A DNA stretch of 64,000 bases from Aurantimonas sp. HBX-1. GTDB taxonomy: Bacteria > Pseudomonadota > Alphaproteobacteria > Rhizobiales > Rhizobiaceae. Positions within the stretch are counted from its first letter, which is position 1; each line of letters starts with the position of its first letter. Under the pieces are notes generated by a model. That model saw only the letters and a list, made by a program, of their open reading frames with translations. It had not been told where the DNA came from and ran no database searches. The position numbers were made by a program, and so were the translations under genes. The stretch is taken from NCBI RefSeq assembly GCF_021391535.1, contig NZ_CP090066.1, forward strand, positions 62,001-126,000, written 5' to 3'. Shown here in pieces: positions 17,299-25,699 of the stretch.

Positions 17299-18200
17299 CG
17301 ATCCGCGTCGCCGTCGCGCCGGACACCGTTCAGCTCCGCCACCACGTCCGACAGCATCGGCAGGAAGTCATCCCCCCGCCCGAGCGATTCGGCCGTCGCG
17401 AGGCCGTTCTTGACGGTCGAGGAGACATGCGAGGCGATGCCGCTCTCGTTCGCCAGCGAGACCACGTAGCGCATGTCCTTGTGGGCGTTGCGCAGCGTGA
17501 ACTTGTGCGCGTCGCGGTCGCGCCCGACGACGTACTGCATGAAGGTCTGGTAGAAGCCGCAATCCATCCTTCCGCCGCCGATGACGCCGTGGAAGGTCGC
17601 CGCATCGATGCCGTTCTTGGCGCCAATCGCCAGGGCTTCGGAGTAGATCGAGGCGTAGCCGAGCGAGACGAAGTTGTTGAGCAGCTTCATCGTGTGGCCG
17701 GCGCCGATCTCACCGACCCGCACCACCTTGCCGGCCCAGGTCTCGAGCAGCGGGCGCACCCGATCGAAATCCGCTTCGCTGGCGCCCACCATCGTGTCGA
17801 GCGTGCCCTCCCAGGCCTCCTTCGGCGTCCGCGACAGCGGCGCGTCGATCAGCGTCACGCCGGCCGCGGCGCAGCGCTCGGCCAGCGCACGGGTCGAGAC
17901 CGGATTGCTGGTGGAGGTGTCGATGATCGTCTTGCCGTCCGCCCCGGCCGCAAGGATCGCCGCCACGGTGGCTTCCACCTGCGGGCTGCCCGGCAGGCAG
18001 AGGAAGATCACGTCCGATGCCGCGGAGAGTTCGGCGACGCTCGCCGCCTCCGCCGCGCCGCGCCCCTTCAGCTCCTCGACCGGTTCGCGGTTCCTGTGCG
18101 CGAGCACCGTCAGGGCGTAGCCGGCCTCGGCGATGTTCTTGGCCATGCCGTGGCCCATCAGGCCGACGCCCACGAAGCCGATGCGGGAACGATCTGCCAT
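17295..18200 (-). CDS. NAD(P)-dependent beta-hydroxyacid dehydrogenase, third paralogue
   Basis: A 301-residue member of the 3-hydroxyisobutyrate dehydrogenase family. The N-terminus has GFVGVGLMGHGMAKNIAEAGY, the substrate loop is DAPLSRTPKEAWEGTLDTMVG, and the catalytic lysine lies in GHTMKLLNNFVSLGYASIYSEA. The substrate loop differs from the usual SGG form (SRTPKEA), which implies a different acid substrate than the two other paralogues in this cluster. It lies 45 bp after the erythronate dehydrogenase gene and couples to the GntR gene. Confidence 0.8.
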   Translation of the reverse strand: MADRSRIGFVGVGLMGHGMAKNIAEAGYALTVLAHRNREPVEELKGRGAAEAASVAELSAASDVIFLCLPGSPQVEATVAAILAAGADGKTIIDTSTSNPVSTRALAERCAAAGVTLIDAPLSRTPKEAWEGTLDTMVGASEADFDRVRPLLETWAGKVVRVGEIGAGHTMKLLNNFVSLGYASIYSEALAIGAKNGIDAATFHGVIGGGRMDCGFYQTFMQYVVGRDRDAHKFTLRNAHKDMRYVVSLANESGIASHVSSTVKNGLATAESLGRGDDFLPMLSDVVAELNGVRRDGDADR

Positions 18201-18244
18201 CAGTTCTGCCTCTCTTGCGTATGCTTGCTGCGGCCCGCCATCGC

Positions 18245-19222
18245 TCAGGCGCTCCTGGCCGCTTCGTCGGCGATATGGACCCGGATGATGCTGGCGAAGT
18301 CGGGATCGGCAGTGAAGCCCGCCTCGGCGGCGCGCCGGGCGTCGAAGTCGCGCGGCCAGCCGGCGACGATCTTCTCGATCGTCGCGTCGGGCTCGCGGCG
18401 GATCCGGGCGGCGACCTCCTCGCCGGCCACGTCGCGCAGCGCCTCGATCATCTCGGCGATGGTCACCGACAGGCCCGGCATGCTGAGCGCCCGGCGATGC
18501 CCCAGCATGTCGGTGTCCATGGTGGCGGCATGCAGCAGGAAGCCGACGGCCGCGGCGGGGCTCGCCACCCAGTGGCGCACCTCGTCGTCCACCGGCAGGA
18601 TCGCCTCCTGGCCGGCCAGCGGCTCGCGGATGATGCCGGAGAAGAAGCTCGACGCCGCCTTGTTGGGCTTGCCCGGCCGCACGACGATGGTCGGCAGGCG
18701 GATCGCCACGCCGTCGACGAAGCCCTTGCGGGTGTAGTCCGACAGCAAGAGTTCGCAGATCGCCTTCTGGGTACCGTAGCTGGTCAGCGGCGCGCACAGG
18801 AACGTGTCGCTGATCTTCTCCTCGAAGGGCGCGCCGAACACCGCGATCGACGAGGTGAACACCAGCCGCGGCCGGTAGGCGCCGCCGGTCTGGCGGATCG
18901 CTTCGAGCAGATGGTGCATGCCGTCGAGATTGATCCGGTAGCCCTTCTCGAAATCCGCCTCGGCCTCGCCCGAGACGATGGCGGCGAGGTGGAAGATCAC
19001 TTCCGGCCGCTCGGCGACCAGCGCCTCGACGGTGGCGCGATCGGCGATGTCGCCGGCTGTCGAATTGATGGTCACCCCGTCGCAGGGCGGCAGGTCGGCC
19101 GTCACCACGTCGAAGGCGTCGATCGCCGTGATCGTCTGCCCTTCCATGCGGCCCTCGGCGCAGAGCGCGGCGATCAGCCGGCGTCCCATCATCCCGGCGG
19201 CGCCCAGTATCAGAATGCGCAT
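18245..19222 (-). CDS. denD: D-erythronate dehydrogenase
   Basis: A 325-residue extended SDR (epimerase-like). It has the Rossmann motif LILGAAGMMGRR, HLAAIVSGEAEADFEKGYRI around residues 77-96, and the YxxxK pair in TSYGTQKAI. The HLAAIVSGEAE and NLDGMHHLLEA stretches are characteristic of DenD, which oxidises D-erythronate to 2-oxo-D-erythronate with NAD. It is in the middle of the minus-strand operon, 26 bp after an SDR gene. The OtnK-type kinase for the next step is absent from the window. Confidence 0.8.
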   Translation of the reverse strand: MRILILGAAGMMGRRLIAALCAEGRMEGQTITAIDAFDVVTADLPPCDGVTINSTAGDIADRATVEALVAERPEVIFHLAAIVSGEAEADFEKGYRINLDGMHHLLEAIRQTGGAYRPRLVFTSSIAVFGAPFEEKISDTFLCAPLTSYGTQKAICELLLSDYTRKGFVDGVAIRLPTIVVRPGKPNKAASSFFSGIIREPLAGQEAILPVDDEVRHWVASPAAAVGFLLHAATMDTDMLGHRRALSMPGLSVTIAEMIEALRDVAGEEVAARIRREPDATIEKIVAGWPRDFDARRAAEAGFTADPDFASIIRVHIADEAARSA

Positions 19223-19247
19223 CGTGTTCCTCCCTGCCTGCTGCGCC

Positions 19248-20000
19248 CTAGAGCGACCAGCCGCCGTCGATCAGCTGCGTCGTGCCGGTGGTGAAGCGGC
19301 TTTCGTCGGAGGCGAGATAGACGGCGAGAAAAGCGATCTCTTCGGGCGTGCCGAGGCGGCCCATCGGCTGGCGCTCGATGAACATCGTGCGGGCCTTGTC
19401 GGTGCCGCCGACCTTGCGGCCGAGCTCCTCGATACGCCCTTCCAGCGACGGCGATTCGATCGTGCCGGGGCAGATGGCATTGCAGCGGATGCCGCTGCGG
19501 ATGAAGTCGATGGCGACCGAGCGGGTCAGGCCGATCACCGCGGCCTTCGTCGCCATGTAGACGTAGCGGTTCGGCGCCGCCTTGATGGAGGAAGCCGCCG
19601 AGGACATGTTGATGATCGAGCCGCCGCCCTTCTCGACCATGCGCGGCAGCAGCGCCGATATCGTCCGGTGCATCGCCTTGACGTTGAGGTCGAAGGAGAA
19701 GTCCCAGGCCTTCTCGTCGCAGTCGAGCACCGTGCCGTGGTGCACGAAGCCGGCGCAGTTGAACAGGATGTCCGGCGTCTCCACCCCGGCGAGATAGGCG
19801 GCCACGGCCTCGCTGTTGGTGACGTCCAGCGCCGTGGTGCGGACGTCGCCGACGGCGTCGAGGCCGGCGAGCTTGGTCTCGTCGAGGTCGGAGGCGAAGA
19901 CCGTCGCCCCCTCGCGCAGGAAGGCCTCCGCCACCTCCCGGCCGATGCCCTGGCCGGCGGCGGTGCAGACCGCGATCTTGCCTTCGAGGCGCTTGCTCAT
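19248..20000 (-). CDS. SDR oxidoreductase, 2-keto-3-deoxy-L-fuconate dehydrogenase-like
   Basis: A 250-residue SDR starting MSKRLEGKIAVCTAAGQGIG, with NCAG at 81-84, S133/S134 and the pair Y148 and K152 (YMATK). Aspartate in FASDLDE favours NAD. The N-terminal CTAAGQGIG, the YVYMATKAAVIGLT helix and the CPGTIESPSLEGRI loop recall DHRS6-like enzymes and bacterial 2-keto-3-deoxy-fuconate dehydrogenases. It follows the IlvD/Edd dehydratase by 34 bp, which fits a non-phosphorylative route: dehydratase makes a 2-keto-3-deoxy acid that this enzyme oxidises. Confidence 0.75.
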   Translation of the reverse strand: MSKRLEGKIAVCTAAGQGIGREVAEAFLREGATVFASDLDETKLAGLDAVGDVRTTALDVTNSEAVAAYLAGVETPDILFNCAGFVHHGTVLDCDEKAWDFSFDLNVKAMHRTISALLPRMVEKGGGSIINMSSAASSIKAAPNRYVYMATKAAVIGLTRSVAIDFIRSGIRCNAICPGTIESPSLEGRIEELGRKVGGTDKARTMFIERQPMGRLGTPEEIAFLAVYLASDESRFTTGTTQLIDGGWSL

Positions 20001-20034
20001 TGCATGATTCCTGTTCGTCTCGGCGTCACGGGTG

Positions 20035-21852
20035 TCAGTGGTTGTCGCGCGGCACGCGCGGGTTCGTGCCGTCGGTGCCGCCCTGGGCGATCTGCCGGTA
20101 GGCGACGGCGTTCTCCAGCACCGCGCCGGTCTCGAACTGCGAGACGAGGTGGCGCTGGATCTCCTGCCACGGCGTCTGGTGGGCCGGGAACGGATAGCCG
20201 CCGGCAGCTTCCAGCTCGCTGCGGCGGCGCGAGATCTCCTCGTCGGAAAGCAGCATGTCGGCGGTGCCGCGCTCGAGGTCGAGCCGCACCCGGTCGCCGG
20301 TGCGCAGGATGGCGAGGCCGCCGCCCGCCGCCGCCTCGGGCGAGGCGTTGAGGATCGAGGGCGAGCCGGAGGTGCCGGACTGGCGGCCGTCGCCGACGCA
20401 GGGCAGGGAGTGGATGCCGCGCTTCAGCAGGTAGTCCGGGGCGCGCATGTTCACCACCTCGGCGCCGCCCGGATAGCCGATCGGGCCGGCGCCGCGCATG
20501 AACAGCACGGAATGCTCGTCAATCGCCAGCGCCGGGTCGTCGATCCGGGCGTGGTAGTCCTCCGGCCCGTCGAACACCACGGCGACCCCCTCGATCGCCA
20601 TCGGGTCGTCGGGGTTGGACAGATAGCGCTCGCGGAACTCCGGCGAGATCACCGACAGCTTCATGATGGCTGAGTCGAACAGATTGCCGCGCAGCACGCG
20701 GAAGCCGGCATGCGGCACGATCGGCTGGTCGAACGGCCGGATGACCTTCTCGTCCTCGATCCGCGCGCCGCGGCAGTTGTCGCCGATCGACTTTCCATTC
20801 ACGGTCGGCGCCTCCTCGTGGATCAGCCCCTGCGTCATCAGCTGGTTGACCACCGCCGGCACGCCGCCGGCATGGTAGTAGTCCTCGCCGAGATACTCGC
20901 CGGCCGGCTGCAGGTTCACCAGCAGCGGGATCTCCTCGCCATAGGTCTGCCAGTCGTCGAGCGACAACTCGACGCCGACATGGCGGGCCAGGGCGTTGAG
21001 GTGGATCGGGGCGTTGGTCGAGCCGCCGATCGCCGAATTGACGCGGATGGCGTTGATGAAGTTCTCGCGGGTCAGGATGTCCGAGGGCTTCAGGTCCTCG
21101 TGCACCATGTCGACGATGCGCTTGCCGGTGAGATAGCTGATCTCCTGGCGGTCGCGGTACGGCGCCGGGATCGCCGCCGAGCCCGGCAGCTGCATGCCGA
21201 GCGCCTCGGCCAGCGAGTTCATCGTGGTTGCCGTGCCCATCGTGTTGCAGTAGCCGGTCGACGGGGCCGAGGACGCGACGAGCTTGATGAAGCCCTGGTA
21301 GTCGATCTCGCCGGTCGCCATCAGCTCGCGGGCCTTCCAGACGATCGTGCCCGAGCCGGTGCGCTCGCCGCGGAACCAGCCGTTCAGCATCGGCCCGACC
21401 GACAGCGCGATCGCCGGGATGTTGACGGTCGCCGCCGCCATCAGGCAGGCCGGCGTGGTCTTGTCGCAGCCGATGGTCAGCACCACGCCGTCGAGCGGAT
21501 AGCCGTAGAGGATCTCGACCAGGCCGAGATAGGCGAGGTTGCGGTCAAGCCCCGCGGTCGGGCGCTTGCCGGTCTCCTGGATCGGATGCACCGGGAACTC
21601 GATGGCGATGCCGCCGGCCTCGCGAATGCCCTCGCGCACCCGCTTGGCGAGCTCCAGATGGTGGCGGTTGCAGGGGGAGAGATCGGAGCCGGTCTGGGCG
21701 ATGCCGATGATCGGCCGGCCCGACTGCAGCTCTTCCAGGCTGAGGCCGAAATTCAGGTAGCGCTCCAGATAGAGCGCGGTCATGTCCGGATTGGACGGAT
21801 TGTCGAACCAGGCGCGGGATCTCAGGCGGCTCGCCGTCTTGTCTTGGGTCAT
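20035..21852 (-). CDS. IlvD/Edd-family sugar-acid dehydratase
   Basis: A 605-residue dehydratase with an iron-sulfur cluster. The start MTQDKTASRLRSRAWFDNPSN and the motif GRPIIGIAQTGSDLSPCN put it in the arabonate/xylonate dehydratase branch. Further marks are TIGCDKTTPACLMAA near residue 140 and CNTMGTATTMNSLAEALG near residue 210, with conserved cluster cysteines. It should convert an aldonate (for example L-arabonate, D-xylonate, D-galactonate or L-fuconate) to a 2-keto-3-deoxy acid. It leads the minus-strand operon, and operator copy C lies 62 bp upstream. An in-frame upstream extension of the frame lacks family similarity. Confidence 0.85.
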   Translation of the reverse strand: MTQDKTASRLRSRAWFDNPSNPDMTALYLERYLNFGLSLEELQSGRPIIGIAQTGSDLSPCNRHHLELAKRVREGIREAGGIAIEFPVHPIQETGKRPTAGLDRNLAYLGLVEILYGYPLDGVVLTIGCDKTTPACLMAAATVNIPAIALSVGPMLNGWFRGERTGSGTIVWKARELMATGEIDYQGFIKLVASSAPSTGYCNTMGTATTMNSLAEALGMQLPGSAAIPAPYRDRQEISYLTGKRIVDMVHEDLKPSDILTRENFINAIRVNSAIGGSTNAPIHLNALARHVGVELSLDDWQTYGEEIPLLVNLQPAGEYLGEDYYHAGGVPAVVNQLMTQGLIHEEAPTVNGKSIGDNCRGARIEDEKVIRPFDQPIVPHAGFRVLRGNLFDSAIMKLSVISPEFRERYLSNPDDPMAIEGVAVVFDGPEDYHARIDDPALAIDEHSVLFMRGAGPIGYPGGAEVVNMRAPDYLLKRGIHSLPCVGDGRQSGTSGSPSILNASPEAAAGGGLAILRTGDRVRLDLERGTADMLLSDEEISRRRSELEAAGGYPFPAHQTPWQEIQRHLVSQFETGAVLENAVAYRQIAQGGTDGTNPRVPRDNH

Positions 21853-21913
21853 CGGATCTCCGGATCGTCGTCTCGCCGCGACGGATCGATCGGGCGTCGC
21901 GCGGTGCTTCCTG

Positions 21914-21926
21914 ACGTATACATTAA
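21914..21926. promoter_or_regulatory. GntR-type operator copy C
   Basis: ACGTATACATTAA, identical to copy A in 12 of 13 bases. It lies in the 233-bp divergent region, 62 bp from the dehydratase start and about 160 bp from the GntR start, and could control both directions. Confidence 0.65.
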
Positions 21927-22085
21927 TCCCCGAGCCGTTCAACGCCCCGCGGCGCGCGATCTGCCGCAGCCAGGCGGCGGCTGTTGGTACGACCTTCACC
22001 CTCTCTTTCTGCCGTTCCCCCTTGTCAGCAGCCCGGACTTCGCGCATTGATACGACCATTGCGAGGGCGGGAGGCCTCTACCAGG

Positions 22086-22874
22086 ATGCAGGCGGAAGCG
22101 GCGATCGGCCCGAAACGGTCGAACCGGACGGTGGCGCTGGCGGCCGAATTCGGCCGCAAGATCACCTCCGGCGTGCTCGCCTGCGGGGAAGTGCTGCCCA
22201 CCGAAAAGGAACTCCAGGCGCAATACGGCGTCTCGCGAACCGTCGTGCGCGAGGCGATCCGCCATCTCGTCGCCAAGGGCCTGATCAGCGTCGGGCCGAA
22301 GGTCGGCACGAAGGTGCGCGAGCGCATCGAGTGGAACATGCTCGACCCCGACGTGATGGGCTGGCACGTCACCACCGCCTTCGGACGGCCCTTCATCGAC
22401 GCGCTCTACGAGATGCGGCTGATCAACGAGCCGGCCGCCGCGCGCCTCGCCGCGCAGCGCATCACCCCCGACCAGGCGCGGCGGCTGGGCGAGGCACTGG
22501 CCGGCATGGCCGACAATCCGCGTGGTTCGCCGGCGCTGATCGCCGCCGACCTCGCCTTCCACCGGGTGATCCTCGAGGCCACCGGCAACCCGATGCTGGT
22601 CTCGCTCGGCGCGATGATCGAGCGCAGCCTGTCGATCTCCTTCTCGCTGTCCTGGCGACAGAACCCGCAGGACGAGACGGTGCGCCAGCACGGGCGGGTG
22701 CGGGACGCGATCGTCGCCGGCGACGGCGAGGCGGCGGAACTGTTCATGCGGCGGCTGATCGAGAGCGCCTTCGAGGACGTCGTGCTGGCGCTCTATGCGC
22801 CGGCCGGCGACGGCGAGACCGGCCGCACGACACGACATCCGGACGGGGAGCGCGACGCGGTCGTCGCGGGATGA
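22086..22874 (+). CDS. GntR/FadR-family transcriptional regulator
   Basis: A 262-residue regulator from ATG 22086. The winged helix includes GEVLPTEKELQAQYGVSRTVVREAIRHL and the FCD domain contains YEMRLINEPAAARLAA and DLAFHRVILEATGN with likely metal-binding His and Asp. The pattern fits the FadR subgroup that governs sugar-acid dehydratases and transporters (for example regulators of galactonate or arabonate genes). It is divergent from the dehydratase and upstream of the chvE-gguAB-gal-dgoKA genes. It is a good candidate to bind the ACGTATACATTA sites. Confidence 0.85.
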   Translation: MQAEAAIGPKRSNRTVALAAEFGRKITSGVLACGEVLPTEKELQAQYGVSRTVVREAIRHLVAKGLISVGPKVGTKVRERIEWNMLDPDVMGWHVTTAFGRPFIDALYEMRLINEPAAARLAAQRITPDQARRLGEALAGMADNPRGSPALIAADLAFHRVILEATGNPMLVSLGAMIERSLSISFSLSWRQNPQDETVRQHGRVRDAIVAGDGEAAELFMRRLIESAFEDVVLALYAPAGDGETGRTTRHPDGERDAVVAG

Positions 22875-22932
22875 AACGCAATCACCGCCGGTGCGCCCCG
22901 CCCCGGCGAACGCTCAGGGAGGAACAAGACCC

Positions 22933-24009
22933 ATGAAGTTGAAGCACCTTTGGATGGCCGGACTGGCCGCCGCCGCGATGGCCTTCGCGCTGTCCACCGG
23001 CAGCCTCGCCCAGGACAAGGGAACGATCGGCATCGCCATGCCGACCAAGTCCTCGGCCCGCTGGATCGCCGACGGCGACAACATGGTGAAGCAGTTCCAG
23101 GAGGCCGGCTACCAGACCGACCTGCAATATGCCGAGGACGACATCCCGAACCAGCTCTCGCAGATCGAGAACATGGTGACCAAGGGCGTCGACGCGCTGG
23201 TGATCGCCGCGATCGACGGCACGACGCTGTCGAACGTGCTGGCGAACGCCGCGGCCATGGATATTCCCGTCATCGCCTATGACCGGCTGATCCGCGATTC
23301 CGAGAATGTCGACTACTACGCGACCTTCGACAATTTCCAGGTCGGCGTGCAGCAGGCGGAATCGCTGGTGGACGGCCTGAAGCAGCGTTTCCCGGATCAG
23401 GAGACCTGGAACGTCGAACTGTTCGGCGGGTCGCCCGACGACAACAACGCCTACTTCTTCTACAACGGCGCGATGAGCGTGCTGCAGCCGCTGATCGACG
23501 AGGGCAAGATCGCCATCCCATCCGGCCAGATGGGCATGGACAAGGTGGGGACGCTGCGGTGGGACGGCTCGGTCGCGCAGTCCCGCATGGATAACCTCCT
23601 GTCGGCCAACTACACCGGCGACCGCCAGGTCCACGGCGTGCTGTCGCCCTATGACGGCCTGTCGATCGGCATCATCTCCTCGCTCAAGGGCATCGGCTAC
23701 GGCTCCGGCGACATGAAGATGCCGATCGTCACCGGCCAGGACGCCGAGGTCCCCTCGGTCAAGGCGATCCTGCGCGGCGACCAGTATTCCACCATCTTCA
23801 AGGACACGCGCGAACTCGCCAAGGTGACCGTGCAGATGGTCGATGCCCTGCTCCAGGGCGGCGAGCCGGAGGTCAACGACACCGAGACCTACGACAACGG
23901 CGTCAAGGTGGTGCCGTCCTACCTGTTGAAGCCGGTGCTCGTCACCGAGGACAACTGGCAGAAGGTCCTGGTCGACTCGGGCTACTACAGCGAAGACCAG
24001 ATCAAGTAA
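22933..24009 (+). CDS. chvE: ChvE-type multiple monosaccharide-binding protein
   Basis: A 358-residue periplasmic sugar-binding protein with a Sec signal (MKLKHLWMAGLAAAAMAFAL, cleavage after LAQ). The mature N-terminus GTIGIAMPTKSSARWIADGDNMV and the stretch IAAIDGTTLSNVLANA match the ChvE/MmsB class, about 354 residues in Agrobacterium. ChvE binds L-arabinose, D-galactose, D-glucose, D-xylose and sugar acids and, in Agrobacterium, also cooperates with VirA. No VirA-type sensor is in the window. It is followed by the ATPase GguA and permease GguB. Confidence 0.87.
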   Translation: MKLKHLWMAGLAAAAMAFALSTGSLAQDKGTIGIAMPTKSSARWIADGDNMVKQFQEAGYQTDLQYAEDDIPNQLSQIENMVTKGVDALVIAAIDGTTLSNVLANAAAMDIPVIAYDRLIRDSENVDYYATFDNFQVGVQQAESLVDGLKQRFPDQETWNVELFGGSPDDNNAYFFYNGAMSVLQPLIDEGKIAIPSGQMGMDKVGTLRWDGSVAQSRMDNLLSANYTGDRQVHGVLSPYDGLSIGIISSLKGIGYGSGDMKMPIVTGQDAEVPSVKAILRGDQYSTIFKDTRELAKVTVQMVDALLQGGEPEVNDTETYDNGVKVVPSYLLKPVLVTEDNWQKVLVDSGYYSEDQIK

Positions 24010-24157
24010 GCTCTTGAACACGGCGCGCGGGGCGGGACTTCCGCTCCGCGCGCCGCAATTTCCGGCGCCTCGGCTCGGCCGCATCCGCTGCCCTTCGACG
24101 CGTCCGCGACGATGTCACTTTCTCGTATCTCCTGGCGAACGGGCCGCAACCGATCCG

Positions 24158-25690
24158 ATGACGACCATTCTCGAGATGCACGGCATTACCAAGACCTTCC
24201 CCGGCGTCGTCGCGCTCGACGACGTCAGCCTGAAGGTCGCGGAAGGCGAGATCCACGCGCTGGTCGGCGAGAACGGCGCCGGCAAGTCGACGCTGATGAA
24301 GGTGCTGTCCGGCGTCTATCCGCACGGCTCCTACGAAGGCTCGATCAGCTTCCAGGGCGAGGAGTGCCGGTTCTCCGGCGTCGCCGACTCCGAACGCCTC
24401 GGCATCATCATCATCCACCAGGAGCTGGCGCTGGTGCCGCTCCTGTCGATCGCCGAGAACATCTTCCTCGGCAACGAGCAGGCGCGGCGCGGCGTCATCG
24501 ACTGGCCGGCGACCTTCGCGCGCACCCGGGAGCTGCTGCAGCGCGTCGGCCTGAAGGAATCGCCGCAGACGCGGGTCACCGATCTCGGCCTCGGCAAGCA
24601 GCAGCTCGTCGAGATCGCCAAGGCGCTGTCGAAGGAAGTCAAGCTGCTGATCCTCGACGAGCCGACCTCCAGCCTCAACGAGACCGATTCCGAGGCGCTG
24701 CTGAAGCTGCTGCTGGAGTTCAAGGCGCGCGGCATCGCCTCGATCCTGATCTCCCACAAGCTGAACGAGATCGCCAAGGTCGCCGACACCATCACCGTGC
24801 TGCGCGACGGCGCGGCTGTGTCCACCCTCGACGGCCACTCCCCGGCGGTCAGCGAGGCGGCAATCATCCGCGACATGGTCGGCCGCAGCCTCACCGACCG
24901 TTTCCCGCCCCGCCATCCGGCGATCGGCGAGACGGTGTTCGAGGTGTCGCACTGGACCGTGCACCATCCCCAGCACAGCGAGCGCAAGGTCGTCGACAAC
25001 GTCGGCTTCCATGTCCGGCGCGGTGAGGTGGTCGGCATCGCCGGGCTGATGGGCGCCGGCCGGACGGAACTCGCGATGAGCCTGTTTGGCCGCTCCTACG
25101 GGGTCGGCATCTCCGGCGAGGCGAGGATCCACGGCAAGCCGGCCGACCTTTCCAGCGTCTCGCGGGCGATCGCCGCCGGCCTCTGCTACGCCACCGAAGA
25201 CCGCAAGACCTACGGCCTCGTGCTCGACGAGACGATACGGCGCAACATCCCGCTCGCCCATCTCTCCGGGATCGCCAACGGCATCGTCGTCAACGAGGGG
25301 CGCGAACTCGCGGTGGCGCGCGAATACCGCGACCGGATCCGCATCAAGAGCTCCGGCGTCTCTCAGGAAGTCGTCAACCTGTCCGGCGGCAACCAGCAGA
25401 AGGTCGTGCTGGCCAAATGGCTGTTCGCCGGGCCGGAAGTGCTGATCCTCGACGAGCCGACGCGCGGCATCGACGTCGGGGCAAAATACGAAATCTATGC
25501 GATCATCGCCGAGCTCGCCGCGAGCGGCAAGGCGATCGTCGTGATCTCCTCCGAGATGCCCGAGCTGCTCGGCATCACCGACCGGCTCTACGTCATGAAC
25601 GAGGGCCGCTTCGTCGGCGAGATGGCGACGGCCGAGGCCTCGCAGGAGAAGATCATGGCGACGATCATCCGCTCCGGCCAGAGGAACTGA
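24158..25690 (+). CDS. gguA: GguA-type sugar ABC transporter ATPase (double ABC domain)
   Basis: A 510-residue CUT2 ATPase with two fused ABC domains. The first has GENGAGKST and ILDEPTSSLNETDSEALL; the second carries LSGGNQQKVVLAKWL and LILDEPTRGIDVGAK. As in other CUT2 ATPases, the second Walker A is degenerate (GLMGAGRTEL). ATG 24158 gives MTTILEMHGITKTFPGVVAL, the family start. It follows chvE by 148 bp and precedes gguB by nine bases. Confidence 0.9.
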   Translation: MTTILEMHGITKTFPGVVALDDVSLKVAEGEIHALVGENGAGKSTLMKVLSGVYPHGSYEGSISFQGEECRFSGVADSERLGIIIIHQELALVPLLSIAENIFLGNEQARRGVIDWPATFARTRELLQRVGLKESPQTRVTDLGLGKQQLVEIAKALSKEVKLLILDEPTSSLNETDSEALLKLLLEFKARGIASILISHKLNEIAKVADTITVLRDGAAVSTLDGHSPAVSEAAIIRDMVGRSLTDRFPPRHPAIGETVFEVSHWTVHHPQHSERKVVDNVGFHVRRGEVVGIAGLMGAGRTELAMSLFGRSYGVGISGEARIHGKPADLSSVSRAIAAGLCYATEDRKTYGLVLDETIRRNIPLAHLSGIANGIVVNEGRELAVAREYRDRIRIKSSGVSQEVVNLSGGNQQKVVLAKWLFAGPEVLILDEPTRGIDVGAKYEIYAIIAELAASGKAIVVISSEMPELLGITDRLYVMNEGRFVGEMATAEASQEKIMATIIRSGQRN

Positions 25691-25699
25691 GGAAAACCC

